Below are positions 34,746 to 45,144 of a DNA stretch of 64,000 bases, in pieces. The translations under genes and the position numbers were made by a program. The stretch spans positions 248,001-312,000 of the forward strand of contig JANFAH010000046.1 in the NCBI GenBank assembly GCA_024663395.1, written 5' to 3'. Source of the DNA: Pisolithus tinctorius (taxonomy: Eukaryota > Basidiomycota > Agaricomycetes > Boletales > Pisolithaceae). Each line of letters begins with the position of its first letter. Position 1 is the first letter of the stretch. The notes beneath the pieces are model-generated. The model was not told the DNA's origin. It worked only from the letters and a program-made list of their open reading frames with translations, and did no database searches.

Positions 34746-35834
34746 CTACTTGGCTTCGGCCATAGACTCATCCTCCCCACCAGACTCCTCCTCTTCGTCC
34801 TTGCCATGGGTTTTCAGCCACTCAGCCTCCTCATGCAGTTCATCAGAGTCGAGCTCAGATGAGCCCGAGTCTGAAGGGGACACCACCATCCTGAAGCTGT
34901 AGGACTCGTCAAGCATCGCCTCGAGCACATTGGCAATCCTGCCAGAGTTTTCAGCCATGGCCTCATGGGCCTCGAAGAGGCCTGCCAAGTTGTTGGCAAT
35001 GAGCCCCACAACATCGATGAGCCACTCGAGCTTTTCCTCTAAGCCCGAGTAACACTCAGCACCGGCCTCCCATGACCTGCTCCCACCAGCCTCGGCTTCA
35101 TCGAGGTCCAGGACCTTGACTGGCCTCGTACTCGTCTTTGCCCACTTCTGGTTGCTGGGCCCAGCCTCGGCATTCTCATCATCGACTTTCTGCTTTTTGC
35201 CCTTGTCGGCCTTCCCAATGGCCTTGGGACCAGCCTTGATGTCCTTCCCGTCCCTGGGCCACTGGCATTTCCCCTTGGACAGGTTGCAGCAGATGCAGGC
35301 AACCCATTTCTTGTTGCCATCTACAAGGAACTCACAGACGACCTGTGCCCGGGTGCAATGGGTACAGCTAGAGGATGTTGGATGAAGAGAACATGAGTAG
35401 TAAAAAAATAATAATAATACTCACCCAGGGTCCATTACCACCCTCTTAACTTCGCCCCCGGCCTCACCACTAGCGCCCCCAGCGCCAGCCTCATCACTCT
35501 TGCCAGCCTCGGCCTTGCGCTTGTGCTCGGCCTCCCGCTTCTCCTCCTCTTCATGCACCCTCTTCTCCTCAGCCTCCCTCTCTGCTCTCTTGGCCTCAGC
35601 CCTCTCCCGTGCTGCCCTCTCGGCTTCGGCCTGCTCCCTTGCCACCCTTTCGGCCTCAAGCCGTGCCTGTTCAACCACCTTTCATCTCTTTCTCTCCTTT
35701 GCCTTCGCCCTCATCACCTCTTCTTCATCATCAGTGTCATACCTAATGTCATCATCAGGGACTTGGGCCCAGTCAATGATGACTCGGCCTTTGTTATTGT
35801 TGTCAGTGGCATCAATCGGTCTGGAGTCGGACAT
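34746..35834 (-). pseudogene. Element G antisense accessory gene: coiled coil plus cysteine cluster
   Basis: Convergent to G pol, between its stop (34564) and the polypurine tract. Exon 1 (35834 to 35425) begins MSDSRPIDATDNNNKGRV. After one TGA (from CGA) comes an Ala/Glu/Arg coiled coil (EQARLEAERVAREQAEAERA). A 57-nt intron (35368-35424, GTGAGT...CTAG) follows. Exon 2 starts inside CTHC-X6-C-X12-C-X2-C-X6-C followed by Gln-Trp, then an acidic helical tail with NNLAGLFEAHEAMAENSGRI. Exon plan, cysteine spacing and position match the gene in F, so it has been kept across two diverged families. Related zinc-cluster proteins are seen in mushroom genomes as hypotheticals (recollection, not checked). 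DNA or RNA binding is a guess. Confidence 0.72.
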
Positions 35835-35954
35835 GATGAAAAGGATGAGAATGAAAGACGCAAAGGGCTTAGTGGGCCACAAGTATCATTTTTTCAAACT
35901 CAGCCTACCACTCTCGCAGGGGTCTCATGGGTTCGACCCCTAAGAGGGGGATAC

Positions 35955-36411
35955 TGTCATAGCCATGTCTTGACCCCGGCTGGACTCAGCCTCACACTCA
36001 CTCAGTCCGGCCTCAGCCTCACCTGTCCCCTTGTCTCCAGATGGTCTAGCGTGGTAAGCACTGCTTTGCAGTGTGTGTCATTTTGGTTGAGGCCTTCCCA
36101 GTCTTGTCCCTGGTCCACCTGTCCTGGTCTCCACTACCTTAGTCATACGTTACTAATACTTGCCTTACCAATCACCTTAGCAATCTTTGCGAGACCAGCA
36201 TTACTGGTCTCCGTACTATAGTTACTTCTGGTATATAAGCTTGTAGATACTTGGCCTGTAGACCTCAGTCTGAAATCAACTAAGTTACCTCTGATAACCT
36301 CATCTTGGCCTCAGACTCAGACTGAGACCCACACAAGGGAATAGCGCTGTACTCTCAGTCACTAAGTCCAACCAGTCCAATCTTCTGTATTCTCGTCTCC
36401 CCTCTTGTTCC
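35955..36411 (+). repeat. Element G 3' LTR, left part
   Basis: First 457 bp of the 3' LTR, starting TGTCATAGCC after the purine tract. Cut at 36411, where the IS3EU-like element entered; its last six bases TGTTCC are the TSD copy. Confidence 0.92.
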
Positions 36412-36680
36412 TATGGAAAGCCAGACACTTGCACCACATAATTTTTGAACTCAGTGCTGAATGCCCGAGCACTTACTACTTTTGAAAAAAAACTTTTGGC
36501 GAGACCCCAATCACCATTATACCACTGTTGAACATCCAATACAACAAGTCCATTCACTATTGTGCCAACGTCCAAAGTCCCATCACCATGAGTTCACATG
36601 CTATAGTGATAGATTCAGCGGTCATTTACAAAAAATATTGCGTAGTTTTATCTGAGTTCAATATCACATAGACCCACAGC
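36412..36680 (+). repeat. Left terminal inverted repeat of the IS3EU-like element
   Basis: Complement of 43533-43787 with about 80-90% similarity. Shared blocks include CTTACTACTTTTGAAAAAAA and GGTCATTTACAAAA. It ends just before the alpha-kinase stop codon. Confidence 0.88.
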
Positions 36681-36704
36681 TTAGAGTACATATGTGTCTA
36701 ATGT

Positions 36705-39583
36705 CTAAGTGGTTGAATGAAGAGACTTTGATCCATGGCTGAAAGCCTTCATCCCAGAGCCTTCCCATCTACAAAACAAGTTGCAAATATGTTGATTCTC
36801 GAACAGTGCCACCCCTTTCTCTACATTCCCCTCACCGAAGAGTCTTCGACCTTCAGCAACATCACTAGGGACAATAAAAGAGTGTGGGACGTTGACAAGG
36901 TAGAATACTGAGTAAAATGTACTTATGGATGTGTGAGGATCTGCAGATCTGTCAAAAGCAGTCCGCTACCTGGTTGAACTCATGTAAGTAGATGCATGAA
37001 TAGTGCCGCCTATCACCACAGCTTACCTTGATAGTCAGATATGTATACTTGACCACCAGTCATGATGTACTGTACGTGTTGAGTGAAGGCCAAAAAGTCT
37101 GCAATCTCTTCTGCCTTTGTATCCAGAAGGAAGCAAGGAGCCGCATTGCCGTTGTGGATGTACTTCACAAACTCATCATCTGAGGACGTGTGGATGAGTT
37201 CCTCAACAAGGTATGTGACATTCACAATACTGCTGGGCTTGGACGGCTTCCCAGACCCCCTTTCTGTTTCCACTGGCACATCCAAATACGCAAATAACAA
37301 TCCCGCGTCCACAAAGCGCAGGCGAGGAATTTCGAAAGGTGGCAGTACCTTGGTATCTTCGACAGCATGATCAACAAATTGGTACATCATCTGCAAGAGT
37401 GCTTTGGCCCAGTACAAAGCGTTGGCTTCGTGGTAGAGTATGCTGGACTCATCTTGTAGGGCATAACATGTGAATGGGGGTTTGACTTCTGCAGGATGGT
37501 CGTTGATATACAGTCTTTTGAGGACGATGCGATCATTGGGAGATGACCCGATACCCGTGTCCCTGAGAGGTGATAGGTTGAGTTGCGCAATTTGGGCTGT
37601 CTTGAATGCTCCGACTCCGATGATCGAATCGGCAGAGGCATCGAGCCGGATTTTCCCAGAGCAAAGGTCAGCATTTCTAATATCGAATGCAGCCTTCTCA
37701 CTGACCAGATCACTAAGATCATGGGTCGGGATGGGGTAAAAGTCCACTTGTACGACTTTCTGCCAGAAGACTAAGATACATCAGTACTTCGAAACTACAA
37801 TGATATCAACTGGAAAGTCTGCTTACCTGTCTTTACATTGAATTCGGAGGCCCCCCCAGACTGTAATGCTTTCTTGATTTGATTGCGGTTGGGGGACAAG
37901 AAAGTTTTCACAGATCTCTTCTGGGGTGGAAGGGGAGTAGAACCGCTGGATGAACTACTAGTATGATGGTGGTGGTGTTTACCGGACATCACACTTGAAT
38001 TAGTGGGCAGCACCATATCCTATGTTCAATGCATTAGTGGATGGGTTGGGTCAAAATCATGTTGGAGCTAAGCATACCTTTTCTCCATCCCGAAGATGTG
38101 CCACATCGTGCGAGATTGGGCGATCAAACATGCTACTTGACATCGTAGAAACCACTCCCTTGGAGAAAAAAAGAGTGGATGGCTCAGAAGTCATCATGCT
38201 TCGAGGTACAACCGGCGTCGAGACTGTAGAACCAGGGAGAGAAGCGCTCAAGCCAGCCCGAGATGTCTGCTGTTTGTGGGCAGGTGGGCTAGAGTGGAGC
38301 TTCTCTCGAAATTCTTCAAATTCTTCCCATTGATTCGCAGGTACAATGACGAATAACATGAACTGTTTTGATTTAAAAACCTTCGCTTTTGATCCTTTCC
38401 GATTGCTGTCATGGAGACAGTCACCATAAAAGTATGCCATTGGGCTCGAATGTCTGGAAAGGTCAACCCATTTACTATCGCAGACGAAGAATTCCTCCTC
38501 TTGCCAGGGAAACTGTGGGCAGTAATCTTTGATGCGCAGTACCAAAATGCCAAGTGCTATGGCCAAAAGTTCATGCACAGTGCTCAGCGCGTCAACGTCT
38601 TTCAGCCCCTCACAGATACTCTATCGAACTCGATTAACACTGCTCATACAATCTGAATCGAGCAAAACTTACCCCGATGTTGTTTGCTCACAGATTCTTC
38701 TTTTTGCCCCCAGCTTCGAAGACTGCCCATATTTCTAAGGAGATTGTCTCTGCGGGAGGCGGGTTGTGAGCCATGTGTGCCCAACGTTCACGTTGAGCCG
38801 CATAATGCACATGCTGTGCGCTATAACCAGTGGAGCCAGGTGGCAGCACAATCATGTGGCCCGATGCAGCATTTGCTGGAGGGTTTGCTGGCTGAGGGAC
38901 ATTCTGCCAAGTGGATGGCACTTGGACACTCGGACCAGCAGGGGAAAACTTGGAGTTGTGATGAGCAGTTGGCATTGGCGGTGGAGGCATCAGCATTGCC
39001 AAGTTGCCAAGGTTTGGAGCAGCATTTGACATGGCCACGATGGTGGGGGGGTTGACCGAAGCTACGAATAAGTTGAGTTTAGCAGCAAGTCTGAACGCAC
39101 AGATTGGACATACCTCACGACTGTGCAGCGCTTATGGACTGACATATGTACCGTGGATCAGGTAATGCTGAGGATGTATGAGTCCAAGCCCAATGAACAG
39201 AGCAGAACATACGTACCATTGGTGTTTTGTGCCCGAGCTATGGTGGCAGGTTTGTTCTTGTACCACCTATGACACGCTTCACAGACGAATTTACTGGGCT
39301 GAGCAGGATCATAGGCAGCAACGTAGAGGCAAGGCTCACCCTTGCATATCAGAGCTTGGCACCGAGACCGCTGGCAGATCCTGTCTTCTTTTGCGAACAC
39401 ATCCTCAGTAAACTGAGTAACGAGGTTTGAAACAGACGCTTGCATGGGGGAAGGATCACAAGATAACGAAGATACTGAGTGAATGGGCGAGAACGATGGT
39501 AAACAGGTTAAGTATGATCCACTGGATGATGACCGGCTGGCATCCTGGTCGATGGAACCACTGGCACACACAAGGCCTGACCA
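36705..39583 (-). CDS. Alpha-type protein kinase with N-terminal cysteine-rich region (transposon cargo)
   Basis: Multi-exon minus gene. N-terminal exon (39583 to 39217) holds CQRSRCQALICKGEPC and CEACHRWYKNKP, a cysteine-rich module. Then a Pro-rich exon (to ~38690), an exon with NQWEEFEEFREKLHSS (~38630-38076), and a Ser/His-rich exon (HHHHHTSSSSS). The alpha-kinase catalytic exon (37747 to 37020) has IVLKRLY (ATP-binding Lys), LYHEANALYWAKALL, LLFAYLD, and FTQHVQYIMTGG leading to YISDYQG. Two short C-terminal exons give DLQILTHP, then LFGEGNV and CNLFC, the zinc-binding CX3C, with stop at 36705. Introns have GT-AG ends. No disabling change was found. Alpha-kinases phosphorylate Ser/Thr in helical contexts (family knowledge). 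The start codon is unresolved; an upstream small exon near 39690 is possible. Confidence 0.82.
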
Positions 39584-40279
39584 TAAAAATGTAACAAACT
39601 TCCTTCATTAGCTAGTTTGTCATGAGATAAATTCCGGGCACTTACTTCAGCCAAGATGGAATCAGACGATGAAATATGCGAGGACATTTCATGCAGCGGC
39701 CCTAGCATTGACCTTAAGTGTAGCAGATGGCTGATGAACTTTGGAACGGGTCCTCGAATGGATTTGGAAGCCTACCTGTAGGTTTCAGAGGAACATGACT
39801 GTACCTTGAGGACACAGGGGGTTAAATCGAGTGACAGAATCCACAGTAAAAGGTCGTATTTGCAACCTTGAGGCATGGTTTGTCTTGAACGGTCACACGA
39901 AAGAGTAGGACGAGAACCCAATTCATCGAGCATCGGACAAGGGTGGCCCATCGAAGCAGCATGAGGAGATAGACACACGGTGAATGTGCCCATTGCAGAA
40001 GGTTGAACAGAGAGCCTAAGCGATCGGCTGTCCATACACGTGTCTGTAATACTTGTGATCACAATGACTCGCACATGTCTGCAATGCTTGCAATCGCAAC
40101 ACTATAACACAGCTTCGGTACGTCTTAACACGTCAACAGGAGATCTTAAGAGTCAGGGTGAACTGACTACTGTGGAAACCCTTCAGCTTACAGTGCACCA
40201 TTCTCATGTCTACCCTCTGAAAGAATCAGAATAAACCTACTCGTAAGTACTAGTTCTCCCAGTGATATGACGATGTATT
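39584..40279. other. Divergent spacer between kinase and transposase
   Basis: Holds the likely shared promoter region. Part of 40080-40245, ending at a GTAAGT donor, may be the first transposase exon, joined to the exon after CTACAG at 40296. No confident start codon. Confidence 0.45.
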
Positions 40280-42113
40280 ACTCATGACCTACAGCACCCC
40301 TTGACCAAATTGAGCCCCACATCAAGCGACTGTGGAAAGCCTGCCTGACAGATAAGGAGATTGTTTCCGAAATCCACAAACATATCAATACAAGTGTCTA
40401 TGGTATTGGGTGAGGTTTTCTTTGAAAGGGAGTGACTCGTGACTCACTGATAATCTCAGCCTCACCAAGTTTCAGGAAATTCAAAAGCAGCTTGGACTAC
40501 TTCGCACCCACCAACAGGGACACACCTGTGAGAGTATCCAAGATGTCATGGTTGAGATGCGGAAAATGTACCCCGATGCGGGGGTACATGAGATGATTGG
40601 GCTGCTCTTTCATGAGCATGGTATGGCTGTCTCAAGGTAAGCAAACCATGACCAATTGTCCGCTCACTTGCAGAATGCTGATGAGAAATTGGCACGTAGA
40701 AGCGTGATCCGAGAGTATTTTGTTACCTATGAACCCCACTTATTGAAGAGCCACAAAGCCAATTGTTTGCAGCATCGCCATTTCTGGGCAGCCAGCATAA
40801 ACGATATATGGGCTGTGGACCAGCATGACAAGTGGTTGTGTTTCAGCCTCGCACTACACACTGGCATCGAACCTTTTTCAGGCCATATCCTCTGGACCAG
40901 GGTTTGGCACTCCAATCGCAACCCACAGCTCATCCTCTCTTATTACCTCGATACTGTCGAAGAATTCGGCTGTAAGTTCCACACATATGTTCCTATTTTT
41001 GCTCGAGTTCACGGTCTGTAAGACATTCCCATGATCACTCAAAGTGATCCAGGTACCAAAAACTTCAGAATTGCGAACGCACAAACTCTACTGCAGCAGA
41101 TGCATGATCCGGCTCTTGAGGGCTACATTCAGCACCAGTGGATGCATACGAAGAAGAATATCAAGCCAGAGATAGCCTGGTCCCAGCTCTGCCGCCATTT
41201 CTCCCCAGGTTTTGAATCTCTACTTGATATGGGTGTAGATTCTGGCTGGTATGACCCCAACAACATGCTACAGCTGTAAGTATGCTGTTCATGCCTGTCC
41301 CTGTATGTATTCAAAGTGACCCCATCCACAGCATGGTTTTTTGATGGGTATTCATCCCTTGGCTCCAAGTTGAGCTAAACAACTATCAAGACTGCATCAA
41401 TAACAGCCGAAAGCGTCGCAACAAAAGAAAGGTTTTGCCTCACGGAATCCCAGAACTCATCTATACATGCCCAGAGGACTATGGGGCATCGAATTTCAAG
41501 GCATGTCCTAACTATCTTGTAGCTTACATTTCAATGCTAACCTACTATGTATTTGTGCGTGATGTAGATAATGGTTTCTCCAGACACCATCAAACGAGTG
41601 CAACAATTGTACATCGATCCCAACCACATCATGTTTGACCTTGTGCCCCCTTCTCTCAAAGCATTCATCGAAGCATGTTACTTTCAATTGGGCAGCCCTT
41701 CTGTTGGATGCACCTCCACGTGGACTGTCTACTGCGATATCCTGGACCTAATGCGGCACTGTGAGGGAGTGCCCGCCATTCTGACAGCAATGGAAGACTG
41801 TCTCGATGCAGCTTCTGAGGAATTGAATCTCCTGCCAGGCCTCCATGCTCTCCACAAAGTGGAGGGTTATATGGGTGGCGTTGCAAATGGACTGGGCCTT
41901 CATAATTGTTTGCTTCATAATCCGAACAGCAATCCTTTCTGATTCCCATTCATTTCAGAGGCCAGCCATCTACAGACAATGGATGCTCTGAACATTGACG
42001 AGCCTGATATCTACAATGAGATCGATGCCGCTCCTCCACTTCTAGTGGCTCAGTTTTCTTTGGAGGAGGAGGATGATGAAGCAGACAAGGAGGACGTCGA
42101 CGCCAGTCTGTGA
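40280..42113 (+). pseudogene. Integrase-type DDE transposase of the IS3EU-like element
   Basis: Spliced plus gene. N-terminal helix-turn-helix-like segment (KRLWKACLTDKEIVSEIHKH) and KQLGLLRTHQQGHTCESIQD. The catalytic core has DIWAVDQHDKW (Asp at 40818), TQSDPGT (Asp at 41046) and KKNIKPEIAWSQL (Glu at 41169, 41 residues on), consistent with a DDE triad. FIPWLQ, RKRRNKRKVLPHGIPELIY and an acidic C-terminus follow, with stop at 42111-42113. Short introns lie near 40412-40475, 40640-40672, 40971-41021, 41277-41330, 41500-41568 and 41940-41958. One TGA at 41342-41344 sits where relatives have Arg (FRWVFIPW), so this copy probably makes no full transposase. Similar integrase-core proteins are common in mushroom genomes. 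Confidence 0.8.
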
Positions 42114-42252
42114 ATGTAGCCTATCTCACATCTTCCTTACGAGCTAGTTTGTCAATTTGGTGGCTGGTAGTCTCCCCGTCTTACACAATTGCATCATTAT
42201 CATCTTGTGGTGTCCAGAATGAAAACCTCACGTAGTACTTTTACATACGAGA

Positions 42253-43565
42253 GTGGTTAAGATTGCACAACCTCAAGCATTCACACAACATGTGCTGGTC
42301 GTGTGGCATCGTTCTTCGATTGGCGAGATTAACCCTTGGGAGTATAACTGTATTGATGTCTTTGTTGAGAAAGCAGCTTACTTTCTCGAGAGCGGTTCAC
42401 TAGGTGCCTTGCACTCGTTCTTATCCATCCCATTTCTTGGAATGCCTGGCGAATTCTGGTACATAAAGTGGTGCGATGGCGAGCTCTTGGCATTCAACAT
42501 CTACATGGCCAACTCAGAACACTGCTGGGCTCTTGTTGGTGGCGATGGTGGTGTCCATGTTTATGGGTCTGAGGACTGGTACGTTGTTCATACAACCCGA
42601 TCTCGAATACAAGTACTAAAACACAGTCCATAGTCTGTTTATTGTGTGCGGCCGTCAGACACGAGCCTTCCCCCTTGTGATCCAATGTAAAACAAGCTCT
42701 GAAGCTAGCCACATTGCAAAAACTCTTCAAGCCATCGTAGATACACTTCCGCACAACACAGACTACACACAGATACTTGCAGCATTCAACATTCCACATG
42801 TATGGACATTACTGGAAGATGAAAGTGGTTTTTATGTGATCGTCATTGGTTTGCCCCCTGGTATTCATTGCACAGCATGAGTCTTTAATCTCATACCATG
42901 TAGTTTGTAGCTTGACTTTGTTCAGCGAGAGCGCAACGCGTGCTGAAGGGTCATTTAAATACCGTGTACAAAGGGAAACTACTTCATTTTGGACTGCATT
43001 AGCCTTCATGATCGTCAAAGGAGTCCCGCAATGCATGCCACCCATGTTGACACATGACCAGATAGGTGAAAGTCCCCCTCCAGCCACAGCCAATTCTTTG
43101 GCTGAACAGCTCCATTGCTCGCTATCCATTTCGCCTCAATCTCAACAAACTACCTCAATGCCTTTGCGTGCTTCTACATCATCGTCTGACCCGACCTTTT
43201 TGCATACCTCATCTACATCTCGCTCCTCCACTCTGACATCAACTGTCTCATCTAGGTCAGAGGCTGTGATCTCTCCCATCATTTATAGTCATGTCCGTAA
43301 TCTTCATGGCATCATTTCCAGCAATTATTATCCAACCTCAACTTCACGCATCTGGAACCTTGCTCACCCACTTGGTGACCTAGCGGCTTGCTATCTTGCA
43401 TCCCATGGATATGGCACTGGGGACGTCGAATGTATTATCCAGGCACACGAGCGTGCACATAACAACGAAGATCTGGTTATTTTTCTTGCTGGCCAGGGTA
43501 TGTCTGTTAGTGAAGCAAGATTTTTGTTGTGGCTTGTAGATCTATGGGATATTGGGCTTAGATAA
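42253..43565 (+). CDS. Third gene of the IS3EU-like element, unknown
   Basis: First exon reads VKIAQPQAFTQHVLVVWHRS, then GEFWYIKWCDGELLAFNIYM and HCWALVGGDGGVHVYGSEDW, with a probable intron at about 42580-42635. The next exon ends GFYVIVIGLPPGIHCTA. After an intron, GSFKYRVQRETTSFWTALAF continues into a Ser/Thr-rich stretch and a C-terminal segment RIWNLAHPLGDLAACYLASH to stop 43565. The YVIVIG-LPPGIH ... FKYRV ... FW-ALAF pattern recalls the viroplasmin/RNase H N-terminal fold, but this is a weak resemblance. The C-terminus overlaps the right TIR. Start and exon limits are uncertain. Confidence 0.5.
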
Positions 43566-43787
43566 AACTCTATGCTACTGTTTTGTAAATGACCATCGAA
43601 TCTATTGCTATAGCATGTGAACCTATGGTAATGGAACTTCGGATGTTGGCACAACGACAAATGGACATCTATCAACGGCACAATGGTGATTGGGGTCTCG
43701 CCGAAAGTTTTTTTCAAAAGTAGTAAGTGCTCAGGCATTCGGCGCTGAGTTCAAAAATTATGTGGCGCGAGTGTCTGGCTTTCCATA
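43533..43787 (-). repeat. Right terminal inverted repeat of the IS3EU-like element
   Basis: Partner of 36412-36680. Contains the last codons of the third gene. Ends GGCTTTCCATA before TSD TGTTCC. Confidence 0.88.
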
Positions 43788-43793
43788 TGTTCC

Positions 43794-43861
43794 TGACCCT
43801 TCGGCCTCATGCCTGCTTTGGTCTCCGGTCCAGTCTCAACCCAGACACCCCGTACTTGACA
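43794..43861 (+). repeat. Element G 3' LTR, right part
   Basis: Last 68 bp of the LTR (starts TGACCCTTCGG, ends GTACTTGACA), followed by TSD GGATA at 43862-43866. Confidence 0.92.
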
Positions 43862-43866
43862 GGATA

Positions 43867-44144
43867 TCCCTGTCACCACTGCCCCCACTGTCGGGATCAC
43901 CATCAGGATAGTCAGGGTCAGGGTTGGGTCCATCATCTCGATTACAAGGGGATGGAGTATGGAAGGCTGTGGGGTGGAGGTTGGAGCAACCAGCTTGCGA
44001 AGTGCTTTTGCCTTCAGCATGAGAGCAGTGTCGAGTGGAGAAGGATTGGAACTGTTCAATGACGGAAGGGAGTCATTGCGGATTGGCTAGCACTACAGTG
44101 AGGTTCTTGGTGACCTCTCTTTGGGATTGAGCTCGAGTTCTCAT
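43867..44144 (-). pseudogene. Element F gag N-terminus
   Basis: ATG at 44142-44144 reads MRTRAQSQREVTKNLTVV, a typical basic Gag start. A TGA follows after LANPQ, then an Asp/Pro/Gly-rich stretch ending DRDI at the G insertion. It continues at 28204 downward. Confidence 0.8.
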
Positions 44145-44205
44145 AATGATGCAAGTTTTTCAGAGGACAGAAAATGAGATCGTACAAGTGTGAGTACAAA
44201 TATAC

Positions 44206-44920
44206 TGTCAAGTCTGGGCCTACTCCGACCAACTCCAATGCTAAACAAGGTCTAGAGAGTGGTTCAGAAGCAAGTCTGACACAAAAGAACAGAACTCCAA
44301 CTGGCAGAGTGGTGGCAGGAATGAAGTCTGCTGAAGCAAGGGTGGAGTGGAGTGAGGGTGTCGGGTTTAGCTCATGTGCTACCCCCTTGCATGATCTCAG
44401 CCCTCGTATTTCAGAGGGAGAGTACAGACAGAGAGAGTCAGAGGTAACTCTGACAGACAGAGGACAGAGACAGAAGGAGTAGGAACTAAGTTGATATTCA
44501 TACTGAAGAACAGCAGAGAATAGTACATGCTTTTATACTGCTATGGAGGTACAGTAACTGGAATTGGAACTGATATACAGAGACTTGTAAAATTTCAAGT
44601 AAAACTTCCTGGACAATGAATGAAGGGTAGGCAGAGGACATATGAATGGGTAACATGGAACATCCCGAAAAGGGAACAGTCCAGGCACTGGACCATGTGG
44701 TGTGCATGCTGTCAAGGAGAAGTCTGAAGGGTGGTCACATGACTCCTCAGAGAATGGTCCACCCAGTCCAGTAGGAGAGCAACACAAGTCTGACAGCAGT
44801 TGGAGCAGAGATGGTTCACAACTGACAGAAGCTGGGTGGAGTTGGTGTGGAGTGGATGAATGACCAGCAGAAGAGGGTGCAGAGTGAGTAAGGACTTATA
44901 ATGAACACACAGTCATGACA
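44206..44920 (-). repeat. Element F 5' LTR (minus orientation)
   Basis: 715 bp, with TATAAAAG on the minus strand at 44530-44537. CpG-poor. Followed by TSD ACTTA at 44921-44925. Confidence 0.92.
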
Positions 44921-44925
44921 ACTTA

Positions 44926-45054
44926 CACACAACCTCACACCCACCCCATGTGGTATGGATCCCTTAGATTTCACACTTATCTGACCCTCTGGTTTACCCT
45001 TTGACTCAATCACCAGGGTGGTGGGATTTCTACTTTGCCCAGTGCATGTCCTTT
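44926..45054. other. Spacer, nothing recognised
   Basis: Original DNA on the right of the F target site. No coding signal seen. Confidence 0.4.
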
Positions 45055-45077
45055 GCTAGGGTTAGGGTTAGGGTTAC
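45055..45077 (+). repeat. Interstitial telomere-type repeat
   Basis: Three uninterrupted TTAGGG units with partial units either side (CTAGGG before, TTAC after). TTAGGG is the usual filamentous-fungal telomere repeat. Confidence 0.8.
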
Positions 45078-45144
45078 ACAACTTCAAAAAATCAAGCAGC
45101 ATGGCAGCAATTCATGTTACACAGCCTAGCAACTACAAGGATTG

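Larger units (their letters stand above)
36412..43787. mobile_element. IS3EU-like DNA transposon carrying an alpha-kinase gene
   Basis: 7376 bp with terminal inverted repeats starting TATGGAAAGCC and ending GGCTTTCCATA, flanked by the 6-bp TSD TGTTCC (36406-36411 and 43788-43793). The intact 5' LTR of G shows the empty site with one TGTTCC. Contents: alpha-kinase gene (minus), integrase-type DDE transposase (plus), and a third gene (plus) ending inside the right TIR. TA-starting ends, 6-bp TSD and integrase-like transposase fit the IS3EU superfamily as I know it; the superfamily call is an inference. CpG-rich and inserted last in its stack, so probably the youngest insertion there. Confidence 0.9.
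28210..43861 (+). mobile_element. Gypsy element G, complete chromodomain LTR retrotransposon inside F
   Basis: The 5' LTR is 28210-28734. The 3' LTR (35955-36411 plus 43794-43861) is split by a DNA transposon; both sum to 525 bp. A perfect TSD GGATA lies at 28205-28209 and 43862-43866. Removing G restores the F gag reading through DRDIPKDPAEPPED. Plus-strand order: gag, protease, RT, RNase H, integrase, chromodomain, antisense accessory gene, polypurine tract AAGAGGGGGATAC, 3' LTR. A solo F-type LTR interrupts pol at 32152-32865. Damage is lighter than in F: few stops, mostly TGA. CpG content is intermediate. Confidence 0.93.
19408..44920 (-). mobile_element. Gypsy element F, complete chromodomain LTR retrotransposon with nested insertions
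   Basis: LTRs at 19408-20087 (680 bp; carries a ~35-bp deletion) and 44206-44920 (715 bp), TGTCAAG...TGACA, with a perfect TSD ACTTA at 19403-19407 and 44921-44925. On the minus strand the order is gag, protease, RT, RNase H, integrase, chromodomain. An antisense two-exon gene then lies before a polypurine tract of nine C on the plus strand (20091-20099) and the 3' LTR. Insertions: a solo G-type LTR (22297-22821), an 859-bp unknown (26218-27076), a solo E-type LTR (27231-27589) and complete element G (28210-43861). Original length is about 8 kb. Stops and frameshifts make it dead. Confidence 0.92.

Noticed and set aside
1..44920. Classical RIP (CpA to TpA) as the cause of the stops
   Set aside because: CpA is abundant in the decayed copies and the visible changes sit at CpG; CGA to TGA explains most stops. 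CpG deamination is the better reading.
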